DNA of 64,000 nucleotides from Silurus meridionalis. Taxonomy: Eukaryota; Chordata; Actinopteri; Siluriformes; Siluridae. Below, one piece after another: positions 1 through 12,099 of the stretch. The notes under the pieces were generated by a model. The model was not told the origin of the DNA. It saw only the letters and a program-made list of their open reading frames with translations, and did not search any database. The stretch is taken from the NCBI RefSeq assembly GCF_014805685.1, contig NC_060906.1, forward strand, positions 10,219,846 to 10,283,845. Direction: 5' to 3'. A program made the position numbers and the translations under genes. Numbering within the stretch: position 1 is the stretch's first letter; every line of letters begins with the position of its first letter.

Positions 1-506
1 ACTGACTGAATCCAGGCTGCAGGTGTAGTGTGTCATGGCTAAGATCTGTGTCCACAAAAAAATAAAGAAGTTTCGACTAAAGTGCCCTTTGCCCTCGCTC
101 CACTCTGTGCCTCTCACTGAGTCCATCAGTGAAACCTACCATTATAGCTCTACCTCTTACACTGTAATCTATTTTGCCAAACATTTTATCCCATATTCTT
201 TCTTCCCATGTGGAATACTCATGTAATCGTAATCTTGTTTTATGTCCTCAAGAGTCTTACTTAGCAGGATTTCCTTGGTTATGTGTAACATGACCAGTGA
301 TGTGAAATGCACAGGTATGTGGATATAATCTTACACATGATGCTGCAGCTGCAGGCCTCTAAAATGTGTCATCCATATTTATCTTAGCGTAACTCGACCT
401 GCTTCTCTGCTATCTCTAGGAAAATGCATGTCGGGAAAGCTAGAGGAGATTCTGCTGATTTGTAGTGATGATGTTTTTTTTACTTACTTTAATATAATGA
501 TAACGG
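1..506. other. Unannotated intergenic sequence
   Basis: No exon, RNA gene or clear repeat recognised. Confidence 0.4.
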
Positions 507-826
507 CACAAAAACAGCTGCTTCCCAACCACAACTGACCTCTTCAAGAATACCAAGGACCCACCATCATGTCTGACCTGCTTCCATGAACACTAAAATT
601 ACAGCAATGTAAAACCCACACTGTTCATTTCATCAGTGCTACATTAACACAATCAACAAGGATTACAATAATGCAACCCTGCTTTGTTATTTTATTATTC
701 TATTTTCCTATTTTTTTATTATAGTTTTTAACATTTTTATAGCACCAACACACCTTGACAAATTTCTTGTACATGCAACTTGTGATACTTGGCAATAAAG
801 ATCATTCTGATTCTGAATTCTGATTC
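507..826 (+). mobile_element. L2-type LINE 3' end
   Basis: The stretch ends with the teleost L2-like tail GGCAATAAAGATCATTCTGA followed by imperfect ATTCTG repeats. The upstream ACAGCTGCTTCCC segment resembles the end of an L2 second ORF. Severely 5'-truncated. Confidence 0.6.
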
Positions 827-2767
827 TGAATGATCAGTAAAACTATCTTTTTATAAAAATAAAAAATATTTTTATTTTCATGAAAACCTCAGCTGTATGG
901 TATATGACCTTTGGAGGATTTCACAATGTTTCTGTGCAATATATACTCACAAAAAAAAACCCAGTCAAAGGTGAAGTCATGTCAGTGTGATCTTTTAGTG
1001 GTTTGAACCCTACTCTTTTCAGATGGGAGCCTGAATCCCCCAAGGCTGAGTGTGCAGGGTTTGCTTCGGTCTGTCTGTTTAATGTGGCTGTGAAGTAGGC
1101 AGAATCTTCGAGGTGTAAGGGATTCCCAGCCACACTCGCTCTGCTAAAGGGTGGTCTTTCACATTGCCCCCCACTTGTGGGTTTGCTCGCCCACGAGTGG
1201 TGCGCTCATTGTTTCATTTCTTTACAGACTTGCCCTCTAATGTTGTTATCTCTCTGTGTCTTTCCTCTTGCTCTTTCCACTATGAAAAATGGTTTTTACA
1301 TTGTCTGGATTTTTTTTTTGTCTTGAAGACAGAGGACCTGTGCTGGTGGTTTTGAGTTGACATTTAAAATTTTTCTTGATGGGAATTCAGATGTGTGTAA
1401 AGACCCCGTCTTGTTTTTTTCTTACCACGCTTCTGCTGTCTTGCATCAAACCGCACCCTCATACGGCATTTCTTTTCTGCTCACTGCATCTGTAGTGTAT
1501 ATGAGATTACCATCAAGCAGTAATTTCACCATGTATTGAGAAAGAAACAATAACTGTGCACTTGAAACACTGTTCCATCGGTTAATGATGAAACACACGA
1601 CTATGAGGCACAAATTCCATATTTTTACTGTTGCTCTTTAAATAAAACAAAGTTGTTTTTCTGAGTATATGTAAAATAGAAATGTACATCGCACATTAAT
1701 GGCTTTGAAATGCTTTGCTTTTTTTATGTTCTATTACAAATAAGCAGCTTATCTTAAACTTTTAAAAATTTTCGAACAGTATGTAATGATTAATCATATA
1801 TTCTTTACTAGGATTCTAAATATGTGTAAACATATATATATATACTTTATATAACCCAAATGCACTTTAATAAAAAAATATATAACTTTGGTCCTGGAAG
1901 TAAAGGTACTTCCATGTTTACAGATTTTTTTTTTTTGCATAATACGTTTACCAAATACCCCAAAGACTTTCGTTATAAGTAAGTACTGGGTGAGCTGGTT
2001 TTGTATAGTTTTTGTTCTCAGTCCTGAGAAATATTATGAAATGAATGTCTTGTCTGTCACAATTTAATCTATGCAACAAATGACACATTAGTGATTAAAC
2101 CTAATGTGTGAAAAGATTATTTTCACAAGTAAAACTTTTTTTTTGGAACTTTCCTGTTAGAAATTTAAAGCATTTCATTTTGGTTTCAATAGAAATCTAC
2201 GTTTCTTATTATAATTCCTAGAAGATTGGGTTGAATGAGCAGTGCATGTTTGCAGTTGATGTGAATTAATACACCATCAAAATATGAAGAACAAAAGTCA
2301 TGTGTATGGTCCTGCAGGTCACCATGGAGTTTAATGAGCCTTTTGCTTTCCTCATACACTTTGACACTGTTTAACTCTGTATAGCTGTCACATATTTTGA
2401 CACTTCAATACAATTCTTTTTCTGTCAGTCAGGGAAGATTGTTGATGCCGGAGGGACACGGGGACACAAGAGGGACACCAGCTTACTTGGTTTGAATGGT
2501 CATGCTCTATTTGTAAGTTCCAAGCTGAACTGGTTTATGTCTTCGATTTTGAGATTTTATTATATGTCACTGTGCTTCACATTTTTTTTATAATATTGTG
2601 TGAAAGTGTCCCCCAATAGATCAGTTTGTGTGGGTGGCTGAGCATGTGTGTGTATGTAAGTGTGAAATCACATGCTGCAAAGAGCAATGCAGCATGCGTC
2701 AGAACGACTTGATAAGGTTGTGCGTGTAACCACAAACAAAAGTGTGTTGGGTGTACTTTTGCGTGTA

Positions 2768-2776
<9 letters not shown>
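827..2776. other. Intergenic, nothing recognised
   Basis: AT-rich sequence with scattered poly-A/T and a short TA run near 1830. Open frames here are short and lack splice or family signals. Confidence 0.4.

Positions 2777-2828
<52 letters not shown>
2777..2828. repeat. (GT)n microsatellite
   Basis: About 26 uninterrupted GT units. Cys/Val and Thr/His reading frames across it are repeat artefacts. Confidence 0.95.
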
Positions 2829-2833
<5 letters not shown>

Positions 2834-3626
2834 CGAGCAGCACCGGGAAAGCCGTCCGCCTCTGTACCATTCGCCCACACGCCGCTCTTTCACAACTGAC
2901 AATTACACACTCTTGCATTTTCTCTCATTTACCCTCTGTATGGTTTCCAGACTCGCTCTCTTGCGGCTAGTAAAAAAAAAAAAAGACTGTCAATGTCAAA
3001 CATGCTGAAAAGAAACAAACACGAACACAGATCCCCAGGTTTAGAGACATAAAGTCTGAGGAGTCTCACAGGCTGAGTAATGAATTTGTTTGTAGATGTT
3101 AATGGTGGTTTCTTAAAGTCATGCAAACGTACAGTGCTGTTCTCTATCATAGTTGAAAACAAGAAGTGTTCCGAGTGTATAAAAGTTTCTCAGTATTCAC
3201 AGCAGATTTCAACGGAGGTCTTCTGTTTATTTGTAAAAACAATCACAAAAAAAAAAAAAACCAGCATGGCCACACAAAGGATTACAAATTTAAATGAATC
3301 AGGGAAATGCAAAAAGGGCAAGGTAATGTTAATATGAGGGATGGGACATATTTGGAATTTTTTTTTTCATTAGGTCAGAATATTATATTTTAGGCAAGTA
3401 AAGGTGTTGGTACAGACAGTAAAGCTATTCCTTTAGTCGGTTAAATGTTTACTTAAGAGAAATGTAGCTGAAATAAATATCATAACAGGTCATAACATGG
3501 CCAAAATTGAATAGAATATACTCATACTTTGTAACTACAATATAGATTAAGTAACTTTTTTTTTTTTTACTATCATGTTTTACTTTTATTTATTAATTTG
3601 CTCATACATTACCCCGCTATCCTATA
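2829..3626. other. Intergenic, nothing recognised
   Basis: Contains several A- and T-homopolymer runs. No supportable gene. Confidence 0.4.
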
Positions 3627-4131
3627 TGGACACTTTACGTTTTTAAACATATGTGGAGCTTCCCCAAAAATTGACCACAAAGTTGAAAGCGTACAATTGT
3701 ATAGGATGTCTTTGGATGTGGAGGCATTTAAAATGTTTAAACCTGTTAAACCTCCACCATGAAAGTGCTCTTGTGCACAAAACAAGCTTCATGAAAATAT
3801 GGTGTAAATGGGTTGGAGAGAAAGATTTCAGGTGGCCTGTAATAGAGCTCTGACCTCATCCCTATTGAACAACTTTGGGATAAATCTAAACACTGACTGC
3901 ACCCTACGCCCCCTCACCTCACCTACATCAGTGCCTGACTTTACTAATGCCATTGTAGCCAAATGACCACAAATCTGCACAAGTACACTCCAAAATCTAG
4001 TGGAACATCTCACTCAGAAGAGTGGAGGTTATAAGAACAGCAAATAGAAGCTGAATGGGGAATGGGATGTTTCAGAAAGCATATACAAAATCTAATGGTC
4101 AGGTCTTCACAAATTTTTGTCCATGTAGTAT
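3627..4131 (+). mobile_element. Tc1-like transposon relic (outermost layer of nested stack)
   Basis: Begins near ATATGGACACTTTACG, the decayed terminal repeat, and ends AAATTTTTGTCCATGTAG. Between them are remnants of a Tc1-type C-terminal transposase region on the plus strand. It is full of stops. The LINE that follows interrupts its right end. Confidence 0.6.
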
Positions 4132-5811
4132 TTCTTCTTCTTCTTCTTTCGGCTTTACCCATTAGGGGTCGCCACAGTGGATCATCTGTCTCCATACCCC
4201 CCTGTCTTCTACATCTGCCTCTTTCAAACCAACTACCTGCATGTCTTCCCTCACCACATCCATAAACCACCTTACAACATAAACCGCCATACAACACCAC
4301 AGTCCTATAAACTTTCCCTTTCACTCTTGCAGACACTCTTTTATCACAAATCACTCTTGCCACTCTTCTCCACCCACTCCACCCTGCCTGCACTCTCTTC
4401 TTTACTTCTCTAACACACTCTCCATTACATTGCACTGTTGACCCCAGGTACCTGAACTCCTCCACCTTCTCCACCTCTTTTCCCTGCAACCGCACCACTC
4501 CACTGCCCCCCCTCTCTTTCACACACATGTACTCTGTCTTACCCCTACTGACTTTCAAGCACGTACCTCCACCTCTACAGGCTCTTCTCAACCTGCTCCC
4601 TACTCTCACCACAAATAATAATATCATCCGCAAAAAATCATAGTCCATGGAGGCTCCTGTCTGACCTCGTCTGTCAACCTGTCCATCACCAGTGCAAACA
4701 GGAAAGGGCTCAGAACCGATCCTTGATGCAGTCCAACCTCAACCTTAAACCAGTCTGTCATTCCTACTGCACAGTTTACTGCTGTAACACTGTCCTCATA
4801 CATGTCCTGCACCACCCTCACATACTTCTCTGACACACCTGACTTTCTCATACAATACCACAACTCCTCTCTCTCACCCTGTCATACGCTTTCTCTAAAT
4901 CCACAAACACATTAAATGCAACTCTTTCTGACCTTCTCTATACTTCTTCATCAACATTCTAAAAGCAAATAATGCATCCGTGGTGCTCTTCCTCTGCATG
5001 AAACCATACTGTTGCTTACAGATGGTCACCTCTTTTCTCAGCCTGGTTTCCAATACTCTTTCCCATAACTTCATGGTGTGACTGAACAAATTAATTCCCC
5101 TGTAGTTACTGCAGGTCTGCACGTCTCCCTTATGCTTAAATATCGGTACCAGCACACTCCTTCTCCATTCCTCAGGCATCCTTACCTTCCAAAATCCTGT
5201 TGAAAAATCTTGTTAAAAACTCCACTGCCATCTCTCCTAAACATCTCCATGCTTCTACCGGTATGTCATCTGCAGAGGTGGGAAGTAACGGAGTACAAAT
5301 ACTTTGTTACTGTACTTAAGTAGATTTTTTGGGTATCAGTACTTTACTCCACTATTTATTTTTCAGACAACTTCTTACTTTTACTCATTACATTTTTTAC
5401 ACAAATATCTGTTCTTTTTACTTCTTACATTTTCAAAACAGACTCGCTACTTTAGTTTTAATCCATTGATTTGGTGAAATATTTTTTATTTATTTTCCCT
5501 GCGTGCCAATTTCAGCCGAACAACCGATTTCCTGTCATTGCCTGTCTTTTTCAATCCACTGGTGTATAAAGTCCTGTCTCTCACTCACCACAGATGTAGA
5601 CTAGTTTATGGAGCTAAGAATCAGCAGGCAGAAGGCAGTAAGAAGTTTGGGTTTAATGTGGATGAGACAGAGGGAGTCAGTGATGTAAACATGACTGAGA
5701 ACAGACACATTCCTGATCATCATCATCTTTTCTCTGCTTGTGTTCTATATGTGGATCTTCAGCCTGAACACATTCATTAGGTAACAAGATTTTTCGTTTT
5801 AATTCGTTTTG

Positions 5812-5816
<5 letters not shown>

Positions 5817-5879
<63 letters not shown>
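5817..5879. repeat. (TA)n microsatellite
   Basis: About 31 AT units inside the hAT-bounded segment, adjacent to the Tc1 element's left end. Confidence 0.95.
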
Positions 5880-5891
<12 letters not shown>

Positions 5892-5909
5892 CATTTGTGT
5901 ATATATGTA

Positions 5910-7508
5910 CACTGGCGATCAAAATTAGAGAACAATTTATAAACAATTGAACAATTCTGAAATAATGTCATCTTCACTGCTCAACAGTTAAGGGAGTTTT
6001 TGTCCTGTCTATACCATCCTACCAGAACACCTTTTCCACAAATTAACTAAGGCATTTAAAAAAATATATTATTTTGCAGAAAACACACTGATCAAAATTA
6101 GAGAACACTTTCAGATACCCCCCCAGTTATTGGTGTTAATCTGGCACCTGGTGCTAATTTCCTTGATTATCTGTCAACCCCTATTTAACTGGCAGCCTAA
6201 CTTCCAGTTTCACTGACTCTGCACGATGGTGGGCCGTTCTAAAGTGACTGAAAGCCTCTGGCAGCAGGTTGTTCAGATGAAGGCCAAAAGGAATGACCCT
6301 ATCAGCCACAGCAAGACAAGTTGGTCGTTCCAAATCTGTGATTTAAAAAATATTGAATCTTTACAACATCACAAACTCATTCAAGTCCGCCAAGAAGGCT
6401 GGTCGTCCACGGAAGACAAATACAAGAGAGGACAGGATACTGCGGAGGATCTCAATGGGCTTCGTTTCCACACTGCAGCTGGAATTGCTCACCAGTTCAG
6501 CGCTGAACAGTGTAAGGATCTGTCTCGTCATACAGTGTCTCGACGTTCAAGAGCATTTGGAATGAAAGCCCACTCTGCAGTGACCAAACCTCTCATTAGC
6601 AGAAAGAATCAAAAGGCTAGACTAAGCTTTGCTGAGGAGCATGTTGTGTGGACAGAGGAGAACTGGTCCAAAGTTCACTTCAGTGATGAAAGCAAGTTTA
6701 ATTTATTTGGGTCTAATTGGAAACTTTATGTTCGGCGACAAACTGGAGAAAGACTGAACCCAAACTCTGGAAAGAAGTCAGTGAAAAGTCGAGGAGGAAG
6801 TTTCATGGTTTGGGGCATGTTTTCTGCAGCAGGAGTTGGGCCTCTTATACAGCTACATGGCAGAGTGAATGCAAATGTTTATCAGAACCTTCTTCAACAA
6901 CATATGGTTCCTTCCCTGCGTTCATCACCCAATCAGCCCGCAGTGTTCATGCAGGACAACGCTCCATGTCACACAGCAAAACGGGTAAAGCAGTTCCTTG
7001 AAACTGAAAAAATTGAAATAATGACATGGCCTGCCCAGAGTCCTGATCTCAACCCAATAGAGAACCTCTGGAAAATCCTTGGTGACAAAGTTATGGCCAA
7101 GAAACCCACTACAGTCACCAAACTGTGGAGGAGACTGAAAGAAGAGTGGACCAAAATCACACCAGAGCAGTGTGAGAGACGTGTGCTGTCCTGTGGCTGC
7201 AGATGTGCTGAAGTCATTCAGAGCAGAGGCCTGTACATTTCCTACTAATTGCTGACTGTTGTAACCTTCAGAAAATGTTGTTGTAACCTTTTTCCATGCT
7301 ACAGTCATTGTTGTTCTCTAATTTTGATCGGTGTGTTTTCTGCAAAATAATGTTTTTTTTAAATGCCTTAGTTATTTTGTGGAAAAGTTGTTCTGGTAGC
7401 AGGGTATAGACAGGACAAAAACTCCTTCAACTGTTGAGCAGTGAAGATGACATTATTTCAGAATTGTTCAATTGTTTATAAATTGTTCTCTAATTTTGAT
7501 TGCCAGTG
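5910..7508 (+). mobile_element. Tc1-type transposon with ~200-bp inverted repeats
   Basis: 1,599 bp flanked by TA at 5908-5909 and 7509-7510. The ends CACTGGCGATCAAAATTAGA and its inverse mark inverted repeats of about 200 bp. The same GATCAAAATTAGAGAAC core recurs at the inner edge of each arm (about 6091 and 7312), i.e. an IR/DR arrangement. The two arms differ at only a few positions, so the insertion is fairly young. It encodes a nearly full-length transposase. Confidence 0.92.
6226..7248 (+). pseudogene. Tc1-family transposase, 340-codon frame with frame-shifted N-terminal region
   Basis: The catalytic DD34E triad is intact: Asp154 (HFSDESKF), Asp244 (MQDNAPCH) and Glu279 (SPDLNPIENLW), with 34 residues between the last two. 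The C-terminal two thirds reads as a normal Tc1 transposase. The DNA-binding/linker part is displaced: the expected GRPRKTN motif lies at 6401-6421 in the +1-shifted frame, so codons about 37-77 are read out of frame. At least two compensating indels (about 6300-6350 and 6455-6461) are implied. The 340-aa length matches active family members, so the frame looks open by chance, but DNA binding is probably lost. Confidence 0.85.
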
Positions 7509-7514
7509 TATGTA

Positions 7515-8333
7515 CAGTGGTACCCCGCTTATCGACTTTAATCAGTTCCTTAAAACCGGTCGAAATGCGAAAAGGTTGAAGAGCGAATGTAATTATCCCA
7601 TAAGAAATAATGGAAAACCAATTAATCCGTTCCCGACCTCCACCGATACCCATTTATTAACAATTTTTGCCCTGTTTTTAGCAGTATTAATACTAAATAA
7701 TACAGGTACATAAAAAATTATGTATATAATTGTTATGCAGCGTAATGAGTGGAGGCAAAGCTGGAGCACAGTTCGCTTTGGTTTAACGAAAACACAGAGA
7801 GTTTAACACAAAAACACACACACACACGGCAGTCCATAGAATCCCGACAAACGAGAGAGAGATATCCGTGGTATGCCCTCCACGGGCGAACACACGGGAG
7901 GAAAAAGGTAATCCGGGGTGCGCTTTGGAAAGAAAGCGCAGCCGTGGAGAGCGCGTGGAGTCCGGAAAGAAAGGAACGCATAGGAATACGTGTGACAGGG
8001 AAAACAACCATGCACCAAACACCTTCACATACCAACAATAACCGACAAGGAGTGTGGCTGAATGAGGGGTTTATATAGGAGCTGGGGATGAGTGAATAAT
8101 GAGCCCCAGGTGTGCATTGTTGAAGCCGGGGGCTTCAGGGAAAGCGGAGGTTTTGACAGCCACCGAAGGGGACGTGGCAGGTGGATTTTTGACAATAATA
8201 CAGTAAAAAGTATAAATTAAAATCATCGATAAGCTGGCATTTGGTCGTTCAGCGGGCGCAAATTACGGTCGAAAAACTGTTCACTAAGCGAAAAGGTCGA
8301 TGTCCAAGCCGGTCGATAAGTGGGGTACCACTG
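7515..8333. mobile_element. Mariner-like non-autonomous element carrying a solo LTR
   Basis: TA duplications at 7513-7514 and 8334-8335 flank terminal inverted repeats CAGTGGTACCCCGCTTATCG and its near-perfect inverse. Without the LTR it is about 350 bp, with no coding capacity. It begins only 6 bp after the Tc1 element. Confidence 0.85.
7731..8194 (-). mobile_element. Solo LTR (464 bp) inside the mariner-like element
   Basis: Read on the minus strand it starts TGTCA and ends TAACA (TG...CA). It is flanked by the exact 5-bp duplication ATAAT (7726-7730 and 8195-8199). A TATATAA promoter box is at 8071-8077 on the minus strand. No internal retroviral or retrotransposon genes remain, as expected from LTR-LTR recombination. 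A Gypsy- or ERV-type origin cannot be told apart from the LTR alone. Confidence 0.85.
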
Positions 8334-9230
8334 TATATGTATATTTGGCTGTAAAAATTAAAAACATTTTAAACGGCACAAAATTTTATTAACACGCTAT
8401 CAATTCAGCGCGCATTTCTGTTTCACCATTTTTAAGAAAAATGTAAATACATAAATAAATAACTAAATAAAAAAAGAGGCGAAATTTAAACCTTTGGCAA
8501 AAAATACATTTATCCACGACATCCTTTCTTTACTTAGATCTAAAATAAATAAATAAACTGCAGATAAAAATATTTTTAATCAGTAAACTTTTGTTTTATT
8601 TATGCGCCAAGTCTCAAATCAAACACCAAATCCGCCATTATTCACACCATTAACCCTCTGGGTGGTGTTTTGTGGGGTTTTCCCTCATAATGGCGACACA
8701 AACTTAAATTACTGTCTTTATTGATCGTACAGATAAAAACAATACATCATTTAAATCTGTAAAATGTCTATAATTTTCTATATATAAGCTTCCTAACTTG
8801 ACTTGAAGAGGTACAGTCTCTCCGGTATCACCTCATTAGCTGTCCGTGTGGAAACATAGCAAAGGCTCTTAATGATGTCCACACGTCTCTGCACTGATAT
8901 AGCCTTTATATTTAATCACATGCTGTACATATGATACATGTTTAACACCTCCAAGCTGCCAGTTTTGGGCACCTGAGCAAGCACTTAACTCACTACTGCT
9001 CATTTAGTAAATGAGATCATTAAGAGTCGCTCGGGATAAACACAAGTGGCTATATCTCGCTATCTTTGTCTCTCTATTTTCTCTATCTAATTGTCTCTGT
9101 GTCTCTTTTAGTAAATGTCTCTGTCTCACTGTATATGTCTCTCTCTATTTGTTTCTTACTCTTTGTAAAGCTGTGTCTGTGTCTTTTTGTCTTTGTCTCT
9201 GTCTTTCCTGCTTATTTACATGTCTAACAA
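8334..9230. other. hAT-segment interior, partly shared with the copy at 30.9 kb
   Basis: About 8690-8760 (CCTCATAATGGCGA...GATCGTACAGATAA) recurs inverted at about 31370-31465. A SINE-like TTAAGAGTCGCTCGGGATAA stretch lies near 9021. No gene. Confidence 0.5.
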
Positions 9231-9780
9231 AGTTTTGAGTTTTGAAGTAATGCCATTAGCGATCTATGATGAAAGACTTCCTTGGTTCGATTCTTACCTT
9301 TAGTTTCATATTGAACATTATAAGAAGTTTTTAAAAACAGAACAATAAAAGGTCATTAAAATTGGTTGCTGGTAAATCATGGTATATCAGTGGTGCAGGT
9401 GTTGGAGATGTGGTTCTTGTACCTGAGTCACTTCTCATAGACTTGAGTTACTGAGAGAATGTACAGGAAGGAGAAGTTTTGACCCTCTACCATCATGATC
9501 TAAGAGAAAACACTGGTCTCCTAACTATAGAAAAGCCAAGAGTCCAATAAGCAAAGGCTTGTTTGATTCTCCTGTGTTGGTGTAATGGTCAGTGTAGTAG
9601 TCGCTGCTATCTGACTCACCCGGTTCGATTCCTACCCCTTAGCTTTCCTTTAAATTGTTTAAAATGTTTTAAAAAAGAACCAAAAAAGGTCCTAAAAATC
9701 AGGTTCTTGCAGGAGATCCTGTGGCTCAATTAGAAGAGCTTTACCTCTGGGTTGAGAGGTTGCTGGTTCAAACCCCGGCC
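9231..9780 (+). repeat. Three plus-strand tRNA-like sequences
   Basis: B-box-like sequences GGTTCGATTC at 9284 and 9622 and GGTTCAAACC at 9764, each preceded by A-box-like sequence (for example TGGCTCAATTAG at 9722). The first two share their downstream sequence and are spaced 338 bp apart, so they are copies of one unit. None folds into a convincing full tRNA by eye; they are tRNA-derived repeats rather than tRNA genes. Confidence 0.55.
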
Positions 9781-10109
9781 AGGGCTCAAAGTTAAAAGTG
9801 TGGAAGGTGTCAGGAATGGCTGCGTGGAAGGTTGGATGTGGATTCGGAGGGCGTATCCTATAGCTGGGGGGCAATATCCGGGCATCTGCCCCCCCCGGTG
9901 TCTGAGAAGCTGAAAACAGGGGGTTATGAAGCAAAAACGTCCAAAAAAGTATCGACTTAGTTTTGCATATATAGGGAAAAAATTCTGCCAAAAACCTATC
10001 ACCTTCACTTTTTCTGAGGCTGTGAAGCAGCAGGTCTTCACAACATTTGTTCACAATCAACCACTCCATTGCTCACCACACACTACTTTCCACACAACTT
10101 ACCCAGTGT

Positions 10110-10180
10110 GGGGACAAGCCAGATTCGAACCAGCAACCTTTGAGCTCAGAGGCACAGCTTTTATCACAAAGCCATCAAGT
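10110..10180 (-). repeat. Solitary minus-strand tRNA-like sequence
   Basis: On the minus strand a TGGCTTTGTGA stretch is followed by GGTTCGAATCTGG, resembling boxes A and B. It differs from the tandem units that follow and is off their spacing. Confidence 0.45.
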
Positions 10181-10244
10181 CCCACAACACACCTTCTTTT
10201 TTTTGGGGGTTTATTCTTCGTTTCATGCTTCAAAGCAAGAAATT

Positions 10245-11412
10245 CAGACCAGACAGAAACACAGAAAGCAGGATTCAAACCCTGAACCCCACCAACAGCG
10301 AAATACCAGTCTTAACCCACTGAACCATCAGGAAGAACCGGTTGTAATGATTGTTTAGAGCAGGTCTATCTTTTCTTTCAAACCATCAACGCAAGAATAT
10401 AATGCTAAAGACAGACGTAGGAAGCAAACCCATATCGTGACTAACAGGGACAAAACAGGATTTGAACCCTGAACCCCAACAGCGCAATACCAGTCTTAAC
10501 CCACTGAACCATCGGGAAGAACCAGCTGCAATGATTGTTTAGAGCAGGTCTATCTTTTCTTTCAAACCATCAACACAAGAATATAATGCTAAAGACAGAC
10601 ATAGGAAGCAAACTTATATCGTGACTAGCAGGGACAAAGCAGGATTCAAACCCTGAGTCACACCATTAGCGAGGCACCAGCATTAACCCACTGAACCATC
10701 AGGAAGGACAAGTTGGCAAGCTTGTTTAGAGCAGGTCTATCTTTCTTTTTGACCCATCAAAACAAGAATATGAAGATGTAGGAATCAGGAATTTAACCTA
10801 CCTCATGACTAACAGACAGAAAGCCAGGTTTGAACCCTGACCACCAACATTAGCAACCAGCCTTAACCCACTAACCCATCAGAAAAAAAACAGGATGGGA
10901 CGCTTGATTAGAGCAGGTCTATCATTCTTTTCAAACCATCAACACAAGAATTTAACGCTGAAGAAAGTAGCACAAGTTGAACCTACATTTTAACTAGCAG
11001 AAAGAAAAGCAGGATTCAAACCATGATTCCCACCACCAGCGAGATACCAACGTTAACCCATTGAACCATCAGTGAGAACAGGCTCGGAAGCTTGTTTAGA
11101 GCAGGTCTATCTTTCTTTTCAACCCATTAAAAACTAAAATATATCGCTAAAGAAAGAAGGTAGAAAGTGAATCCTGATCGTGACTGGCAGGCAGAAAGCA
11201 GGATTCGAACCCTGAACCCCACCAAAAGCAAGACACCTGATTTAACCCACTAAACCATCAGGGAAGACAGGCCAGGAAGGTTGTTTCGAGCAGGTCTATC
11301 TACCTTTAAACCATCAACACAAGAATATAAAGCTAAAGAAAGATTTAGGAAGCAGGAACATAACCTACAACGCAACTAGCAGACAGAAAGCAGGATTCAA
11401 ACCCTGATCCTC
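10245..11412 (-). repeat. Tandem array of ~185-bp tRNA-like units (six full, one truncated)
   Basis: The shared TTAACCCA landmark occurs at 10312, 10496, 10683, 10863, 11053 and 11242, spacing 180-190 bp. A seventh unit is cut near 11412 by another repeat. On the minus strand each unit has an A-box-like TGGTTCAGTGGG and a B-box-like GGTTTGAATCC or GGTTCGAATCC about 45 bp later, followed by CTGCTTTCTG. Between units, GTTTAGAGCAGGTCTATC is conserved. Copies have diverged by roughly 10-25%. Function unknown; a tRNA-derived SINE amplified in tandem is the simplest reading. Confidence 0.8.
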
Positions 11413-11700
11413 AATATCAAGTCAAGTCAAGAGGCTCTTATTGCCATTTCTACTATACACAGTGGTACACAGTACACAGTAAAAACGAGACAAAGTTCCT
11501 CCGGAACCCTGGAGCTACACTAACACTAACACTAACAACAACAAGCTACATAAAGTGCATCGAGTGCAACCTAGTGAGAACAGTGCAGACAAAAAACAAT
11601 ACAGACAGACAGTACAGACAGAAAACACAAGACAACACAAGACAAGACACAAAACCTGAGATAGCGCCAACTTGTAAACCTACTGTATACTCTGAATATA
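11413..11700 (-). mobile_element. Interspersed LINE-like tail, copy 1
   Basis: Starts TCAAGTCAAGTCAAGAGGC and shares most bases with the inverted copy at 37884-38110 (landmarks CTACATAAAGTGCATCGAG, GATAGCGCC). Read on the minus strand it ends in GACAATAA..TTGACTTGA, like a retroposon 3' tail. It truncates the seventh tRNA-like unit. Confidence 0.6.
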
Positions 11701-12099
11701 CAGTACTGTATGAGGAGAACTGTAAAAACTGTACCCGGGACTGAATATAAAAAGACACAATGTAGTGAAAAAACAGCAGCAGTCAAGATGTGCAAAAGAC
11801 AGCATGTAAACAGTATACTATAATAACAGTGTAGTGTAATAAGAAACAGTAAAGGTGCAAAAACCAGCATGTAAACAGTATAATAGAGCCAAAGGTGCAA
11901 AAAACAGCATTTAAACAGTGTAGTACGGTAGAGTATAAATAATAATAAATAAATGATAGTGGAATGGGCTGAGATGAGTAATGAGTGTGTGTCAAGTGTT
12001 AAGTCTAGGACTTCAGTGAGGATCTTTCATTAAAGATCAGGAAATTAATCAAACACAGAAAGGACAGAATTGAATTGTTTTCAGAGTGGACAAGGTCCA

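Noticed and set aside
2577..3008. Several overlapping frames across a GT repeat
   Set aside because: They are Cys/Val or Thr/His translations of the microsatellite. The same applies to frames over other CA/GT, GA/CT and TA tracts.
4010..5179. Reverse-transcriptase frames as an independent gene
   Set aside because: They are fragments of the interrupted minus-strand LINE.
7733..8078. Overlapping 70-109-codon frames around 7.8-8.0 kb
   Set aside because: They lie within the solo LTR and have no recognisable protein motif.
10245..11412. Regularly spaced repeats suggesting a CRISPR array
   Set aside because: Units are about 185 bp, diverged throughout, with tRNA-like internal motifs. The DNA is vertebrate.
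10110..11412. Functional tRNA genes
   Set aside because: A- and B-box-like sequences are present, but by eye the T-arm and acceptor stems do not pair properly.
11546..11995. Hydrophobic minus-strand frames of 70-109 codons
   Set aside because: They read through an interspersed repeat tail and low-complexity sequence; no start context or family supports them.
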